From contig NZ_VEBF01000002.1 of NCBI RefSeq assembly GCF_007676705.1, forward strand, positions 744,001 to 808,000: DNA of 64,000 bases. The letters run 5' to 3'. A model generated the notes under the pieces. It searched no databases and was not told where the DNA came from. It worked only from the letters and a program-made list of their open reading frames with translations. A program made the position numbers and the translations under genes. Of the stretch, positions 1 to 8,789 are shown in pieces; within the stretch, counting starts at the first letter, position 1; each line of letters begins with the position of its first letter. Source of the DNA: Paenibacillus xylanexedens. Its GTDB lineage: Bacteria; Bacillota; Bacilli; Paenibacillales; Paenibacillaceae.

Positions 1-372
<372 letters not shown>

Positions 373-401
373 TCACCCCGCGGTTTAAAGTCTTGATTAT
401 G

Positions 402-437
402 AAAAAATCCCCGTCGAACAATCAGTTCGATGGGGAT
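402..437 (-). terminator. Attenuator terminator of the rib leader
   Basis: On the minus strand a 13-bp stem (ATCCCCATCGAAC pairing with GTTCGACGGGGAT) is followed by a run of six T. It lies 42 nt before the ribD start and downstream of the FMN aptamer, so it is the likely off-switch used when FMN binds. Confidence 0.85.
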
Positions 438-694
438 GATGAGAGACAAATGTCAACAGCAGGAGTGAAATGGATACAACACGCCAACACTTTGCCCAAA
501 ACTTCATTTGGGGCAAGTGAAAATAGACACATACCTTAATGAACATCAATCACAGGTAAAGAGCTTCTATAGTGTGGCATATGTTGTATGGAACTGTCCG
601 GCGTAACCGGCTCTTCCCTGCACAGTGCAATACATCACGAATAGTGACTGTGCAGCAATACTCCTACTGAGTACAAACCTGTTAGGTCTGCACC

Positions 695-857
695 TCTCCT
701 TCTCCCATCCAGACTATACTGTCGGTTCTGGAATTACACCAGATCAGCCATCTGCCACAGGCAGACAGGTCACGGACTTTGCATCAAGTGCTGGACATGT
801 GTCCTTACACTTCCTGCATCACCGCCGGTAGGGAATCGCACCCTGCCCTGAAGGATT
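695..857 (-). promoter_or_regulatory. FMN riboswitch (RFN element)
   Basis: The minus strand holds the conserved RFN blocks in order: AGGGCAGGGTG, ATTCCCTACCGGCGGT, then AGTCCGTGAC, the CTGATCTGGTGTAATTCC block and a closing ATGGGAGAAGGAG. It lies upstream of ribD and would end transcription when FMN is abundant. The stretch between aptamer and attenuator (438-694) is unusually long and carries two further hairpins, at 618-655 (9-bp perfect stem CTGCACAGT/ACTGTGCAG) and 492-515. Confidence 0.96.
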
Positions 858-875
858 GCTTTCGTTATTAATTGG

Positions 876-904
876 ATGTTAGCACTTTAATGCCAAAAAA
901 TCAA
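876..904 (-). promoter_or_regulatory. Probable sigma-A promoter of the rib operon
   Basis: TTGATT and TAACAT are separated by 17 nt on the minus strand. Transcription would begin just before the aptamer, which fits a riboswitch leader. Both boxes match the consensus at four of six positions. Confidence 0.5.
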
Positions 905-956
905 TTGTTTTTTGTTCCTTTTTGTCACATACTAACTTTTAATAAGTCAATAAACA

Positions 957-992
957 ACAAAAAACCGCTTCCTCTCAAGGAGGTACGGTTTT
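957..992 (-). terminator. Terminator of the 437-residue unknown gene
   Basis: The minus-strand hairpin AACCGTACCTCC/GAGGAAGCGGTT with a short loop is followed by TTTTTTGTTG. It begins about 35 nt after the stop codon of the gene at 1026-2339 and separates it from the rib promoter. Confidence 0.85.
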
Positions 993-1025
993 TCTTTGAA
1001 AGCATTTCATATTCATCGTCTCATT

Positions 1026-2339
1026 CTACAATTCGGGAAAACACCAACTCGCCATATGCTTTAATTCTTTGGCATTATGAAATGGAATGCGGTCAGGTTC
1101 TTGCAAGGGCGAAGTCGGAAGCGGGAACTCTCTTGCCACCCTTCTGACCCAACTTGTCGAATCGATTGCAATAGCCGAGCACTTCCAGCGTCCATTCGTT
1201 CTCGGTCGAAATGCCTCATGCAAATCTGCTTTTCCCGGCATCTCTGGAAACACACCATCCAGATATTCGACGATGACGCGCTTGTCTCTGACTTCATGAC
1301 AATACACCGTCACCCATACACCTTCCCTGACCCGAACAGCATACACATCTCCAGGTTGTACCTCTCCGGTACCTGCATAAGGAGATGCTTTTGGTACTTT
1401 CCCCCGGACACTTCTCTTCTTCTCCAATGCTCCTAAGATCGTGTCCTTTCCAGGTGGGCTCTCTTCAGGCTTCTCTTCATGAGATGTACTACTCAGATCA
1501 AAACCATAGAATATCTTGTTCAGGTTGTTCTCATTAATTCCAATAGATGAGTCCCACCACGCCAAAGGCGCCTGTACTTCAACCCGTACATTGGGACGCT
1601 CGTCACGCTGTATGTAAGAAGTAAATTGAGTTATCATTCCGGGATGTTCCGGCGTATCCAGTATGCCAATCAGAGCTAACGTCTCGAGCAGGTCACGATA
1701 GGCATATTCCTTTTGTGTAGGCAAAAGACGTTCCTTCTTGAGCGCTATTGCTGCATTGCTGTAGCGTGTTTTGGGAGGTAATTCGCGAAGCACCGTTAAC
1801 ACCGCACGGAATGTCCAGCGGTCGTATTCATTTGGTATTGGAAGCTCCTGTGCGGCAGCCAGCTCTCGAAGTGCTAGCATTTGTCCAAAGGGATCACCGT
1901 CCAAAGGGGTTCCATTGGTCATCCTCCAATACCATTGCAACGTCGTGTCGGTTGCTTGATCTACGCTTAACCCGCAGATTTTACACGTACTCGAAGATGG
2001 ATACGGCGTGTGTTCATGGTCTGGCATACGACTTGCAATAAGCTTGCCCGCAAGCAACGAGCGCCAGATCATGGGTGCTGACCACAAAGAAGAGACAAAG
2101 GCCTGCGCTGCATCCTCTATCGTCCATTGATTCGCAAGTTTTTTCAGTTCAGTGACCGTTTCATCATGTTGCGGACGTACAAATTGATTCGGTTCATGCC
2201 CGGCTGCCTCAAGCGCTTCTCGATCCTGTACGGATACACTATTCGGAACAACATGTCGCGATGCCTGCAGTTCTTCATCCCACAACGTGCGCTCACTATA
2301 AATTTGTTTTAACAAACTTAGCTGAGTAACCATATCCAA
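1026..2339 (-). CDS. Unrecognised protein of 437 residues with a CxxC motif
   Basis: I do not recognise a family. The chain is soluble-looking, with no signal peptide or membrane segment. It has a charged N-terminal region, a CKIC pair near residue 120 that could be half of a zinc site, a tryptophan-rich stretch (QWYWRM) and a proline/serine-rich link (SPPGKDTILG) near residue 295 before a C-terminal domain that begins with a PGDVYAVRVREG segment. I chose the TTG at 2339 because GGAAAGGA lies 10 nt upstream; an ATG two codons later is possible. It stands alone between the rib leader and ppiB with its own terminator. A single-gene unit, function unknown. Confidence 0.8.
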   Translation of the reverse strand: MDMVTQLSLLKQIYSERTLWDEELQASRHVVPNSVSVQDREALEAAGHEPNQFVRPQHDETVTELKKLANQWTIEDAAQAFVSSLWSAPMIWRSLLAGKLIASRMPDHEHTPYPSSSTCKICGLSVDQATDTTLQWYWRMTNGTPLDGDPFGQMLALRELAAAQELPIPNEYDRWTFRAVLTVLRELPPKTRYSNAAIALKKERLLPTQKEYAYRDLLETLALIGILDTPEHPGMITQFTSYIQRDERPNVRVEVQAPLAWWDSSIGINENNLNKIFYGFDLSSTSHEEKPEESPPGKDTILGALEKKRSVRGKVPKASPYAGTGEVQPGDVYAVRVREGVWVTVYCHEVRDKRVIVEYLDGVFPEMPGKADLHEAFRPRTNGRWKCSAIAIDSTSWVRRVAREFPLPTSPLQEPDRIPFHNAKELKHMASWCFPEL

Positions 2340-2392
2340 GGTTCATTCATCCTTTCCAATCATCGATTTCGAATACGTGACATATGAAAAAT

Positions 2393-2422
2393 AAAAAAAG
2401 TGCTTCTATAAAAGAAGCACTT
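2393..2422 (-). terminator. Terminator of ppiB
   Basis: AAGTGCTTCT/AGAAGCACTT is a perfect 10-bp stem followed by T7 on the minus strand, 30 nt after the ppiB stop. Confidence 0.92.
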
Positions 2423-2451
2423 CATGTTTGGATCCAGTTAAGCTGAAGGAT

Positions 2452-2883
2452 TTAAGCTTCTACAACTTCAACAGTTTCCATTTTGTCTTTACCTTCTAAA
2501 GCGTCTACGAACTCCATACCTTTAGTTACTTTACCAAATACAGTATGTTGTCCATCCAAATGTGGTTGCGGTTGGTAGCAGATGTAGAACTGGCTTCCAC
2601 CTGTGTTACGGCCAGCATGTGCCATAGCGAGTGTTCCGCGCTCATGTTTGTTCGGGTTGATCTCACAGTTAATTGTGTACCCTGGGCCACCTGCACCGGA
2701 ACCGTTAGGGCATCCGCCTTGAGCTACGAAGCCTGGGATAACGCGGTGGAATGTAAGACCATTGTAGAAACCGGAGTTAGCCAGTTTCTCAAAGTTTGCT
2801 ACTGTGTTTGGAGCTTCTTGATCGAACAGATCGATCAAAACTTCTCCGCCGTTTGCCAATTTAATTTTCGCTTGTTTCGCCAT
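2452..2883 (-). CDS. ppiB: Cyclophilin-type peptidyl-prolyl cis-trans isomerase
   Basis: The 143-residue protein is a single cyclophilin domain with [34 protein letters not shown] and [16 protein letters not shown], which carry the active-site Arg, Gln and His. It speeds cis-trans isomerisation of proline bonds during protein folding in the cytoplasm; there is no signal peptide. The ATG at 2883 has AAAGGAG 10 nt upstream; a longer frame reaching 2934 lacks such a site. It is monocistronic with a strong terminator. In B. subtilis ppiB also lies near the rib operon, so this is conserved order. Confidence 0.95.
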   Translation of the reverse strand: MAKQAKIKLANGGEVLIDLFDQEAPNTVANFEKLANSGFYNGLTFHRVIPGFVAQGGCPNGSGAGGPGYTINCEINPNKHERGTLAMAHAGRNTGGSQFYICYQPQPHLDGQHTVFGKVTKGMEFVDALEGKDKMETVEVVEA

Positions 2884-3034
2884 ATGTAAATGACTCCTTT
2901 CGTATTGACCATCGTTAATGGTGCCAGAACGCATGACCCTGGGCCAAGCATTACAGCACTTTTCTTAGTGTACACCGAAAATGTCTGGATCGCAAAAAAA
3001 ACGGCAATTTTTTTCATAATTTAGTCTCAATACA

Positions 3035-3075
3035 CAAAAAGCAGACGAAAAAGGAAGTTCCCTTTTCATCTGCTT
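3035..3075 (-). terminator. Terminator of lysA
   Basis: The minus-strand hairpin AAGCAGATGAAAAGG/CCTTTTTCGTCTGCTT is followed by five T, about 55 nt past the lysA stop. Confidence 0.88.
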
Positions 3076-3130
3076 CAACTGTTAAACCCATATATCCTGA
3101 ATAATACAGAAACGCATTATCTTTGACGAA

Positions 3131-4462
3131 TTAGCGAGTAACTGGCTGTTTGCCAATACGCGCAGGTACCAGGTCATTCTGGATGATATCCTGATACGTC
3201 TCACGGCGTACCACTACATCTCCTTGACCGTCTTTGACAAATACAACGGCCGGACGACGAATCCGGTTGTAGTTGCTCGCCATGGAGTAGTTATATGCAC
3301 CTGTACAAGCTACAGCGAGCAGATCGCCGCTCTCCACTTTAGGCAAGTCCAGATCCCAGATCAGCATATCGCCACTCTCGCAGCATTTACCCGCAACAGA
3401 TACTGTTTCCTGGGCAGCCTCATTCGCACGATTGGCAAGCACGGCTTCATACTTGGACTCATACAAAGCTGGACGCGGGTTATCGGTCATCCCCCCATCA
3501 ACAGCAACATATTTACGCACACCAGGAATGTCTTTGCTCGTTCCAACGGTATACAGCGTTGTTCCCGCTTCACCTACGATGCTGCGGCCTGGTTCAACCC
3601 AGATCTCAGGCACTGCATAGCCGATTTGAGCAAAATGATTTTTAACGGCATCTGTAATAGCCTTCACGTATTGTGCAACTTCAAGCGGCGTATCTCCATC
3701 GATATAACGAATTCCGAATCCACCACCAAGGTTAACTACTTTGAAAGCAACGTTAAGACGCTCATATACGCTTGCTGCAAATTCAGCAACACGTTGAACA
3801 GCCATCTGGAAGCCTTCAACTTCGAAGATCTGGGAACCGATGTGGGAATGAACACCCAACAGAACCAGGTTGGACTGCTTGGAAGCCAGTTCAATCGCTT
3901 CAAATGCAGTACCATTACCAATATCGAATCCGAATTTCGAATCCGTCTGACCTGTCGAAATATATTCATGCGTATGTGCCTCAACACCAGGCGTCACACG
4001 AAGCAAAATGTTTACTTTACGATTTTTGTCCGCTGCTACAGCCTGCAACAGATGCAATTCATTGAAGTTATCGACAACAAAGCATCCGATCTCTGCATCA
4101 AGAGCCATTTCGATCTCTTCCAGCGTTTTGTTGTTACCGTGGAAGTGGATGCGCTCAGCAGGGAATCCTGCTTGAAGTGCTGTGAATAGTTCACCATCAG
4201 ATACAACATCCAGGGAAAGTCCTTCTTCTGCTGCTAGGGCACACATTGCCATTACACAGAAAGCTTTACTTGCGTATGCAACCTGGAAGCCCAGTCCGGA
4301 AGCACGGAATGCTTCCATGTACTCTCTGCAACGCTCGCGAACCAATTGCTCGTCCACAACGTACAGGGGAGTTCCAAATTGTTCTTTCAGATCTGTTGCA
4401 TCGACTCCGCCAATTTCCAGATGTCCTTGCGCATTTATTTTACTTGTACCATGTAAATACAT
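3131..4462 (-). CDS. lysA: Diaminopimelate decarboxylase
   Basis: PLP enzyme of 443 residues that converts meso-diaminopimelate to L-lysine, the last step of the pathway. The barrel domain has YASKAF with the PLP lysine near residue 65, HGNNKT, GVHSHIGSQI and LGGGFG. The C-terminal domain carries EPGRS, CCESGD and AYNYSMASNYN. The second ATG (4462) was chosen because GAGGA lies 9 nt before it, whereas the first ATG (4471) touches that site. It follows spoVAF on the same strand, the same pairing as in B. subtilis, so lysine supply is linked to the late forespore transcript. No lysine riboswitch is visible. Confidence 0.96.
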   Translation of the reverse strand: MYLHGTSKINAQGHLEIGGVDATDLKEQFGTPLYVVDEQLVRERCREYMEAFRASGLGFQVAYASKAFCVMAMCALAAEEGLSLDVVSDGELFTALQAGFPAERIHFHGNNKTLEEIEMALDAEIGCFVVDNFNELHLLQAVAADKNRKVNILLRVTPGVEAHTHEYISTGQTDSKFGFDIGNGTAFEAIELASKQSNLVLLGVHSHIGSQIFEVEGFQMAVQRVAEFAASVYERLNVAFKVVNLGGGFGIRYIDGDTPLEVAQYVKAITDAVKNHFAQIGYAVPEIWVEPGRSIVGEAGTTLYTVGTSKDIPGVRKYVAVDGGMTDNPRPALYESKYEAVLANRANEAAQETVSVAGKCCESGDMLIWDLDLPKVESGDLLAVACTGAYNYSMASNYNRIRRPAVVFVKDGQGDVVVRRETYQDIIQNDLVPARIGKQPVTR

Positions 4463-4565
4463 AATCTGCATTCCTCACTTTTTATATACTGGAACAGTTG
4501 CTATTCCAATGATTTTACACCAGTATACCAAATTAGGCAGCGAGATGAATGGATTTTTCGGCAGA

Positions 4566-6233
4566 TCATTTGTGTTTTTTACTTTTTCGCAGTTCGCCGT
4601 CCGGATCATCGGACATTTTGGTGTTGTCACGTGTTTTGTTGAATGATGGACGTTTTTTATTTTCCAGCAACGGAAGCCGGAATAAAAAGTTGCCCAAGGC
4701 CTTTGCATTAAACGGTATAAAAGGCCAGAGATACGAAGAATTGTATGATCGGTGAACGGTGAGCGCCAATATGAGCAGTGTACTGCCCACCACCAATCCC
4801 GGAACCTTGAATATCGCTACTGCAATGAGCAGAACCAGCCTGACCAGCCTGTTGGCGAGACCCAGCTCGTAACTCGGCGTGGCAAACATACCGATGGCTG
4901 CGATGGCCATATAGAGTACAACCTCATTGACAAAGTATCCGGTTTTCACCGCGATATCCCCAACTAGAATGGCTGCGATTAAGCCCATGGCCGATGCCAG
5001 AGGTGTAGGCGTATGAACCGCTGCCATCCGTAATAAGTCGACGCCAAGCTCGATCAGAAGAAACTGTAGGATTAGAGGAAGCTTCACATTTTCCTGTGGA
5101 CCAATGAAGTCGAGTCCCATCGGTTTGATCGAAGGGTCAATAACCATGAGAAGCCATAACGGTAGCAAAAACAGCGATATGAGAATCCCTGCAAAACGCA
5201 CCCAACGTAAATACGTTCCCATCAAAGCTGTCTGTCTGTTCTCCTCCGCATGCTCACAGAGGTCGAAAAAGGTCGTAGGCAGAATCATTACACTGGGGGA
5301 CGTGTCTACGAAAATGACAACTCGTCCTTCAAGCAAATGGGAAGCCGTAACATCCGGTCGTTCCGAGTAACGAACGAGTGGAAACGGATTCCAACCCTTG
5401 TTGATAATCGCTTCCTCCAACTGTTTATCGGCGGCGGGAATACCATCGATATCCACTCGCTGTATTTTCTCACGGACCGAATCCACCTGCACTTTATCCA
5501 CAATATCATCAATGTACACCACGCAGACATCGGTTTGTGTTCTCCGGCCTACCTGCATAATCTCGAACTTCAGTCCTGGGTCGCGTATTCTGCGGCGCAC
5601 CAAGGTTACGTTGGTCAGGAGTGTTTCGGTGAAGCCGTCTCTGGAACCTCGGACGACCCTTTCCAATGAAGGCTCTTCGGGTGAACGTACCGGATAACTC
5701 CGGGTATCCATAATTAGGACCGAACGATCCCCTTCAACGAACATCGCACTCATGCCGGTAAGAACCTTGTTGATGACGGCACTCATCTTGTCCACTCTTT
5801 CTACCTGAATATGGGGAATGTAACATTCAAAATAGGATTTGAGTGCATGTCCTGACACTTCATCAGGCGTGAGATAGGTCAGTCTTTTTAATACTTCAAG
5901 CAATATCTCATCTTTCGCGAAGCCGGTGATCATCAGCAAGCCAACGTGTTTGCCACCCAGAACCATTTCCCTCAAATTAACATCAAAGGATTCTCCGAGC
6001 CCGAGCACCTGTTGCAGTGTATATTTATTCTCACTCATGCGTGGGGAAATATCATCGTTTTCCTGCCAATACTGCACCGATTCCTCAATGCTGTCGGACA
6101 TTTCATTTTGTTTCTTCTTATTGTACGCTCTCTTCTCTTCTTCCTTTTGAATCTCATAAGCAGACTTGTGTAACATCTCTTCCGTTATACCTTCCCTATT
6201 TTCCTGGCCTCTATGATCCGAACGTTCATCCAT
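4566..6233 (-). CDS. spoVAF: SpoVAF, GerA-family spore membrane protein
   Basis: A 555-residue GerA-type protein. A long charged N-terminal cytosolic part contains the family block VGLLMITGFAKDE and the VEGDRSVLIMDTRSYPVR segment. About five hydrophobic helices follow from residue 315 (FAGILISLFLLPLWLLMV and later), and the tail is lysine-rich. It starts at the ATG at 6233 with AGGAGG 7 nt upstream. Its place directly after spoVAA-spoVAB and before lysA identifies it as SpoVAF rather than a germinant-receptor A subunit. It is expected in the spore inner membrane, with a role in dipicolinic-acid movement and germination. The usual spoVAC/AD/AE genes are not between spoVAB and this gene. Confidence 0.93.
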   Translation of the reverse strand: MDERSDHRGQENREGITEEMLHKSAYEIQKEEEKRAYNKKKQNEMSDSIEESVQYWQENDDISPRMSENKYTLQQVLGLGESFDVNLREMVLGGKHVGLLMITGFAKDEILLEVLKRLTYLTPDEVSGHALKSYFECYIPHIQVERVDKMSAVINKVLTGMSAMFVEGDRSVLIMDTRSYPVRSPEEPSLERVVRGSRDGFTETLLTNVTLVRRRIRDPGLKFEIMQVGRRTQTDVCVVYIDDIVDKVQVDSVREKIQRVDIDGIPAADKQLEEAIINKGWNPFPLVRYSERPDVTASHLLEGRVVIFVDTSPSVMILPTTFFDLCEHAEENRQTALMGTYLRWVRFAGILISLFLLPLWLLMVIDPSIKPMGLDFIGPQENVKLPLILQFLLIELGVDLLRMAAVHTPTPLASAMGLIAAILVGDIAVKTGYFVNEVVLYMAIAAIGMFATPSYELGLANRLVRLVLLIAVAIFKVPGLVVGSTLLILALTVHRSYNSSYLWPFIPFNAKALGNFLFRLPLLENKKRPSFNKTRDNTKMSDDPDGELRKSKKHK

Positions 6234-6257
6234 TTTCCATCCTCCTATGGCCACGAT

Positions 6258-6680
6258 CTACCGCTGATATATAAAAAAATCAAACAGAGAACCTGTCATT
6301 TTGCCTAATATCATGGCGAGCAGTAATCCAAACAAATAAGGTTTCATACCCAGACGTTTGGCTAGCACGGGCAATACATTAAGCACCTCAGTGAGTGCCG
6401 CGGCCAGTAGACCGATAAACACGCCACAGAATAGACCAATGATTGGGCTTAGCAGCAGTACCCCATGCATTTTCCAGTGCCAGAAGTCCGCCACAGTCCC
6501 GAGCAGTGAACCCCCAATTAGCGCCCCTTCGTACCAGTGGGTCTTGTCATACGATTGCGTAAGTTGAGCCAATCTGGGAATCATATCGAGCACCAGAATG
6601 AGCGCAATTACGCCGCTTCCAACGGCAATCCCCCCTGCGATACCCAGTACAATGCTGATTGCTCCATTAAGAACGCTCAT
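6258..6680 (-). CDS. spoVAB: SpoVAB, stage V sporulation membrane protein
   Basis: A 140-residue, almost entirely hydrophobic protein with four or more membrane helices, including SIVLGIAGGIAVGSGVIALILVL and LLLSPIIGLFCGVFIGLLAA. It is a SpoVA-complex member needed for uptake of dipicolinic acid into the forespore. The second ATG (6680) is preferred because GGGGAG lies 10 nt upstream; this gives a 14-nt overlap with spoVAA and implies translational coupling. The stop is 24 bp before the spoVAF start. Confidence 0.92.
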   Translation of the reverse strand: MSVLNGAISIVLGIAGGIAVGSGVIALILVLDMIPRLAQLTQSYDKTHWYEGALIGGSLLGTVADFWHWKMHGVLLLSPIIGLFCGVFIGLLAAALTEVLNVLPVLAKRLGMKPYLFGLLLAMILGKMTGSLFDFFIYQR

Positions 6681-7323
6681 CCGCATTCATCTCCCCGCGT
6701 TCCTGCTCATGCATCCGTTCACTTTCTTCAATCACCACATATTTATCCACATTTTGCTGGTATAGGAACATCTCTACTTCCAGCGGGGTAGGCTCTTCAT
6801 TCCACTTCTTCTTGAATAAATGATTGAAGAATACGGCCATTCCGAATCCAATGCCAATGGAATACGCCACTTGGAACAGATAGGGATGTTCGTCCCGATG
6901 CCCTGTAAGCATCTCCACAATTCGAATCTGTACTTCCTGCATGTTCACATCCGCATGAAAATTCATGATCGTTAAGGCCGATCCGAAGAACAGCAGCAGC
7001 CAAACCAATATGAACAGAGACTTGGAAGGTTGACCATTTCCCGCAATGACTTCAACAAGCGTATGGCCTGATCCAATCAGTTCCACGCTTACCTCAGGCA
7101 AGATGTTCCGAATTCGGGGAATAATCTGCAATATATCAATGAGGATCAGATTGCCGTCCTCCGGTCCAGGGTGCAGCAGTTCAAGCTCCAGTAACCTGTC
7201 CTCCTGATCTTCAGCAGAGGTCAGCACATGTGCAATGTCTCTAAGCTTGACTGCTCTGCCCCTCTGGATGCGAATACGGCTGCGTAGACGAACATAGACC
7301 ATTGGAGTGGGTGTCTGGGACAT
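6667..7323 (-). CDS. spoVAA: SpoVAA, stage V sporulation protein
   Basis: The 218-residue protein begins MSQTPTPMVYVRLRSR and has a soluble N-terminal domain, then two membrane segments (SLFILVWLLLFFGSALTIMNF and LFQVAYSIGIGFGMAVFF) ending in a charged tail. This is the SpoVAA layout. The ATG at 7323 has AAAGGAG 8 nt upstream. It is the first gene of spoVAA-AB-AF-lysA. In B. subtilis it directly follows sigF and is read by forespore sigma-G; here about 2.5 kb of extra DNA separates it from sigF. Confidence 0.9.
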   Translation of the reverse strand: MSQTPTPMVYVRLRSRIRIQRGRAVKLRDIAHVLTSAEDQEDRLLELELLHPGPEDGNLILIDILQIIPRIRNILPEVSVELIGSGHTLVEVIAGNGQPSKSLFILVWLLLFFGSALTIMNFHADVNMQEVQIRIVEMLTGHRDEHPYLFQVAYSIGIGFGMAVFFNHLFKKKWNEEPTPLEVEMFLYQQNVDKYVVIEESERMHEQERGEMNADERS

Positions 7324-7354
7324 CCATAGCACTCCTTTACTGCGTAATTTAGGT

Positions 7355-7385
7355 TAGTATTTGAAGAATGTGCAAATTTATTACA
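7355..7385 (-). promoter_or_regulatory. Candidate sigma-G-type promoter of the spoVA operon
   Basis: TGTAATA and AATACTA are spaced by 17 nt on the minus strand, close to the forespore pattern TGnATA-N17/18-CATACTA. The start point would lie about 25 nt before the spoVAA Shine-Dalgarno. The -35 half falls inside the terminal inverted repeat of the palindromic element at 7372-7587. The match is imperfect. Confidence 0.35.
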
Positions 7386-7587
7386 AACTGGTTGGAAAAA
7401 AGGTGGAAGGCTGAGTTGACGCTGCGGGATGGATCGGTCACTGGTCGCTGTTATCCCCGGATTTCTTGAACTCTCCTTTTCAAGGAGGAAATCCGGTTAT
7501 AAAGGCGAACGCTTCGCTCCTTTTGACCGATTCCATCCCTCCGCTACCAGTCGTCCTCCCGTTTCCAAACGTTTGTAATAAACATGC
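7372..7587 (+). repeat. Palindromic intergenic repeat, copy A
   Basis: A 216-bp element whose ends are inverted copies of each other: GCAAATTTATTACAAAC at the left, and the complement of GTTTGTAATAAACATGC at the right. Inner arms also pair (GGATGGATCGGTCA with TGACCGATTCCATCC), as does a central hairpin (GGATTT/AAATCC around CTCCTTTTCAAGGAG). It shares the hallmark AGGCGAACGCTTCGCT and the block CGCTGTTATCCCC with the copies at 16611, 30140 and 61620. It has no coding capacity. It fills the gap between the araC-like gene's 3' side and spoVAA. Confidence 0.85.
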
Positions 7588-7705
7588 TGGGGAGTGGGCA
7601 GGGGGGATTTAAAAGATGAGTTTTTGGGGTTTATTTTGACTTAACGGAGGAGTGACTATTGATCGAATTGAGGCGTAACTTAATGTGAAGCATTATTTAC
7701 ATATC

Positions 7706-7729
7706 AAAAAAGTCGCCGTATGGGCGACT
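7706..7729 (-). terminator. Terminator of the AraC-family gene
   Basis: AGTCGCC/GGCGACT with a 5-nt loop is followed by T6 on the minus strand, 43 nt past the stop at 7773. Confidence 0.88.
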
Positions 7730-7772
7730 CTTCGGTATTGGTTTTATAGGCTCACGGATCATGAACAATAAC

Positions 7773-8690
7773 TCAAAAATTATGTTCTTTGTCTCTTTTG
7801 TTCAATTCCCTTCTAAATCGTAAAGGGGTTGAATTCATTGTTTTCCGGAATTGGTTAATGTAATAACTCGTGCTGTTAAAACCGACCTCATAGGCAATTT
7901 CGGTGATGCTACGTTCGGAGAGTTGCAATAGTTCAATGCTTCTTTGGATGCGGTACTCTATCACATATTGCATGGGTGTGGTTTTCAGGATTTGCTTGAA
8001 ATAACGGCACGTCTCCGATCGACTTAACTGTCCGGCCTTTGCAATATCTTCTAACCTAATCGGATCGGCATAGTTGAGATGAATACATTGCAACATGTCT
8101 TTCATTCGCTTGTTTCTGCTCATCTCTGATGGATCATGTTTTAGAGAATATCCGTTCATAATCAGCAGTTTCCACATATTCAGTACCGCAGATGCAACAT
8201 TCACTTCGTAAAAAGAAACTTGCTCCGCTAGCTCCTTTCTAATCCGTGCAATAGCGTCCAGGATCTGTTCTCCCCAACCGTTAGCTCTTTCGATATACAG
8301 AAAAGGCAAATTAGTTGCTGTTACATGTGAATGTACATACTTTATATACAAATCTGAAGGCATGATAGCATGCGGGGACAAATTCAGACATAAATAGATG
8401 CACTTCTCGCTCACACCATGATCTTCGGCCATATGCATTATTCCACTGTTGATAAAAATCCCGTCACCTCTGGGTACTGCTATTATTTGATCGTTGATAT
8501 GGAACAACGCCGTACCCTGAATAACAGCAACAAACTGCAATTCATCATGCCAGTGGAGAGGAATATGTCCGTGAACATTTTGAACAATGGTTGTCTCATA
8601 ACAGGCTACGGATAATGTATCCGTACGGTGTTGCGTCATTTCTTTCAAATGTTGATCAATGATAAATTCGATCTTCTGCATGGCCCTCAT
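7773..8690 (-). CDS. AraC-family transcription regulator
   Basis: A 305-residue two-domain regulator. The N-terminal cupin-like sensor contains HIPLHWHDELQFVAVIQGTALF and reaches to about residue 180. The C-terminal double helix-turn-helix (from about residue 200) has LEDIAKAGQLSRSETCRYFKQILKTTPMQYV and SITEIAYEVGFNSTSYYINQFRKTMNSTPLRFR. It is divergent from the EamA transporter at 8790 and probably controls it. The ATG at 8690 lacks a good Shine-Dalgarno; an ATG three codons later is an alternative. The ligand cannot be told from sequence. The pair interrupts the usual sigF-spoVA order. Confidence 0.88.
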   Translation of the reverse strand: MRAMQKIEFIIDQHLKEMTQHRTDTLSVACYETTIVQNVHGHIPLHWHDELQFVAVIQGTALFHINDQIIAVPRGDGIFINSGIMHMAEDHGVSEKCIYLCLNLSPHAIMPSDLYIKYVHSHVTATNLPFLYIERANGWGEQILDAIARIRKELAEQVSFYEVNVASAVLNMWKLLIMNGYSLKHDPSEMSRNKRMKDMLQCIHLNYADPIRLEDIAKAGQLSRSETCRYFKQILKTTPMQYVIEYRIQRSIELLQLSERSITEIAYEVGFNSTSYYINQFRKTMNSTPLRFRRELNKRDKEHNF

Positions 8691-8789
8691 CTCAATATAG
8701 TTATATTTTTAAGTGTAATATTGATATTAATGTACCGCATTTCTCCTTAATATAACACTATTCTTATATTTAAGGTGAGGCGAACAAGA

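Noticed and set aside
3224..4189. Long open frame of 321 codons on the plus strand
   Set aside because: It lies wholly opposite lysA, has no ribosome site, and its composition follows from the complementary strand.
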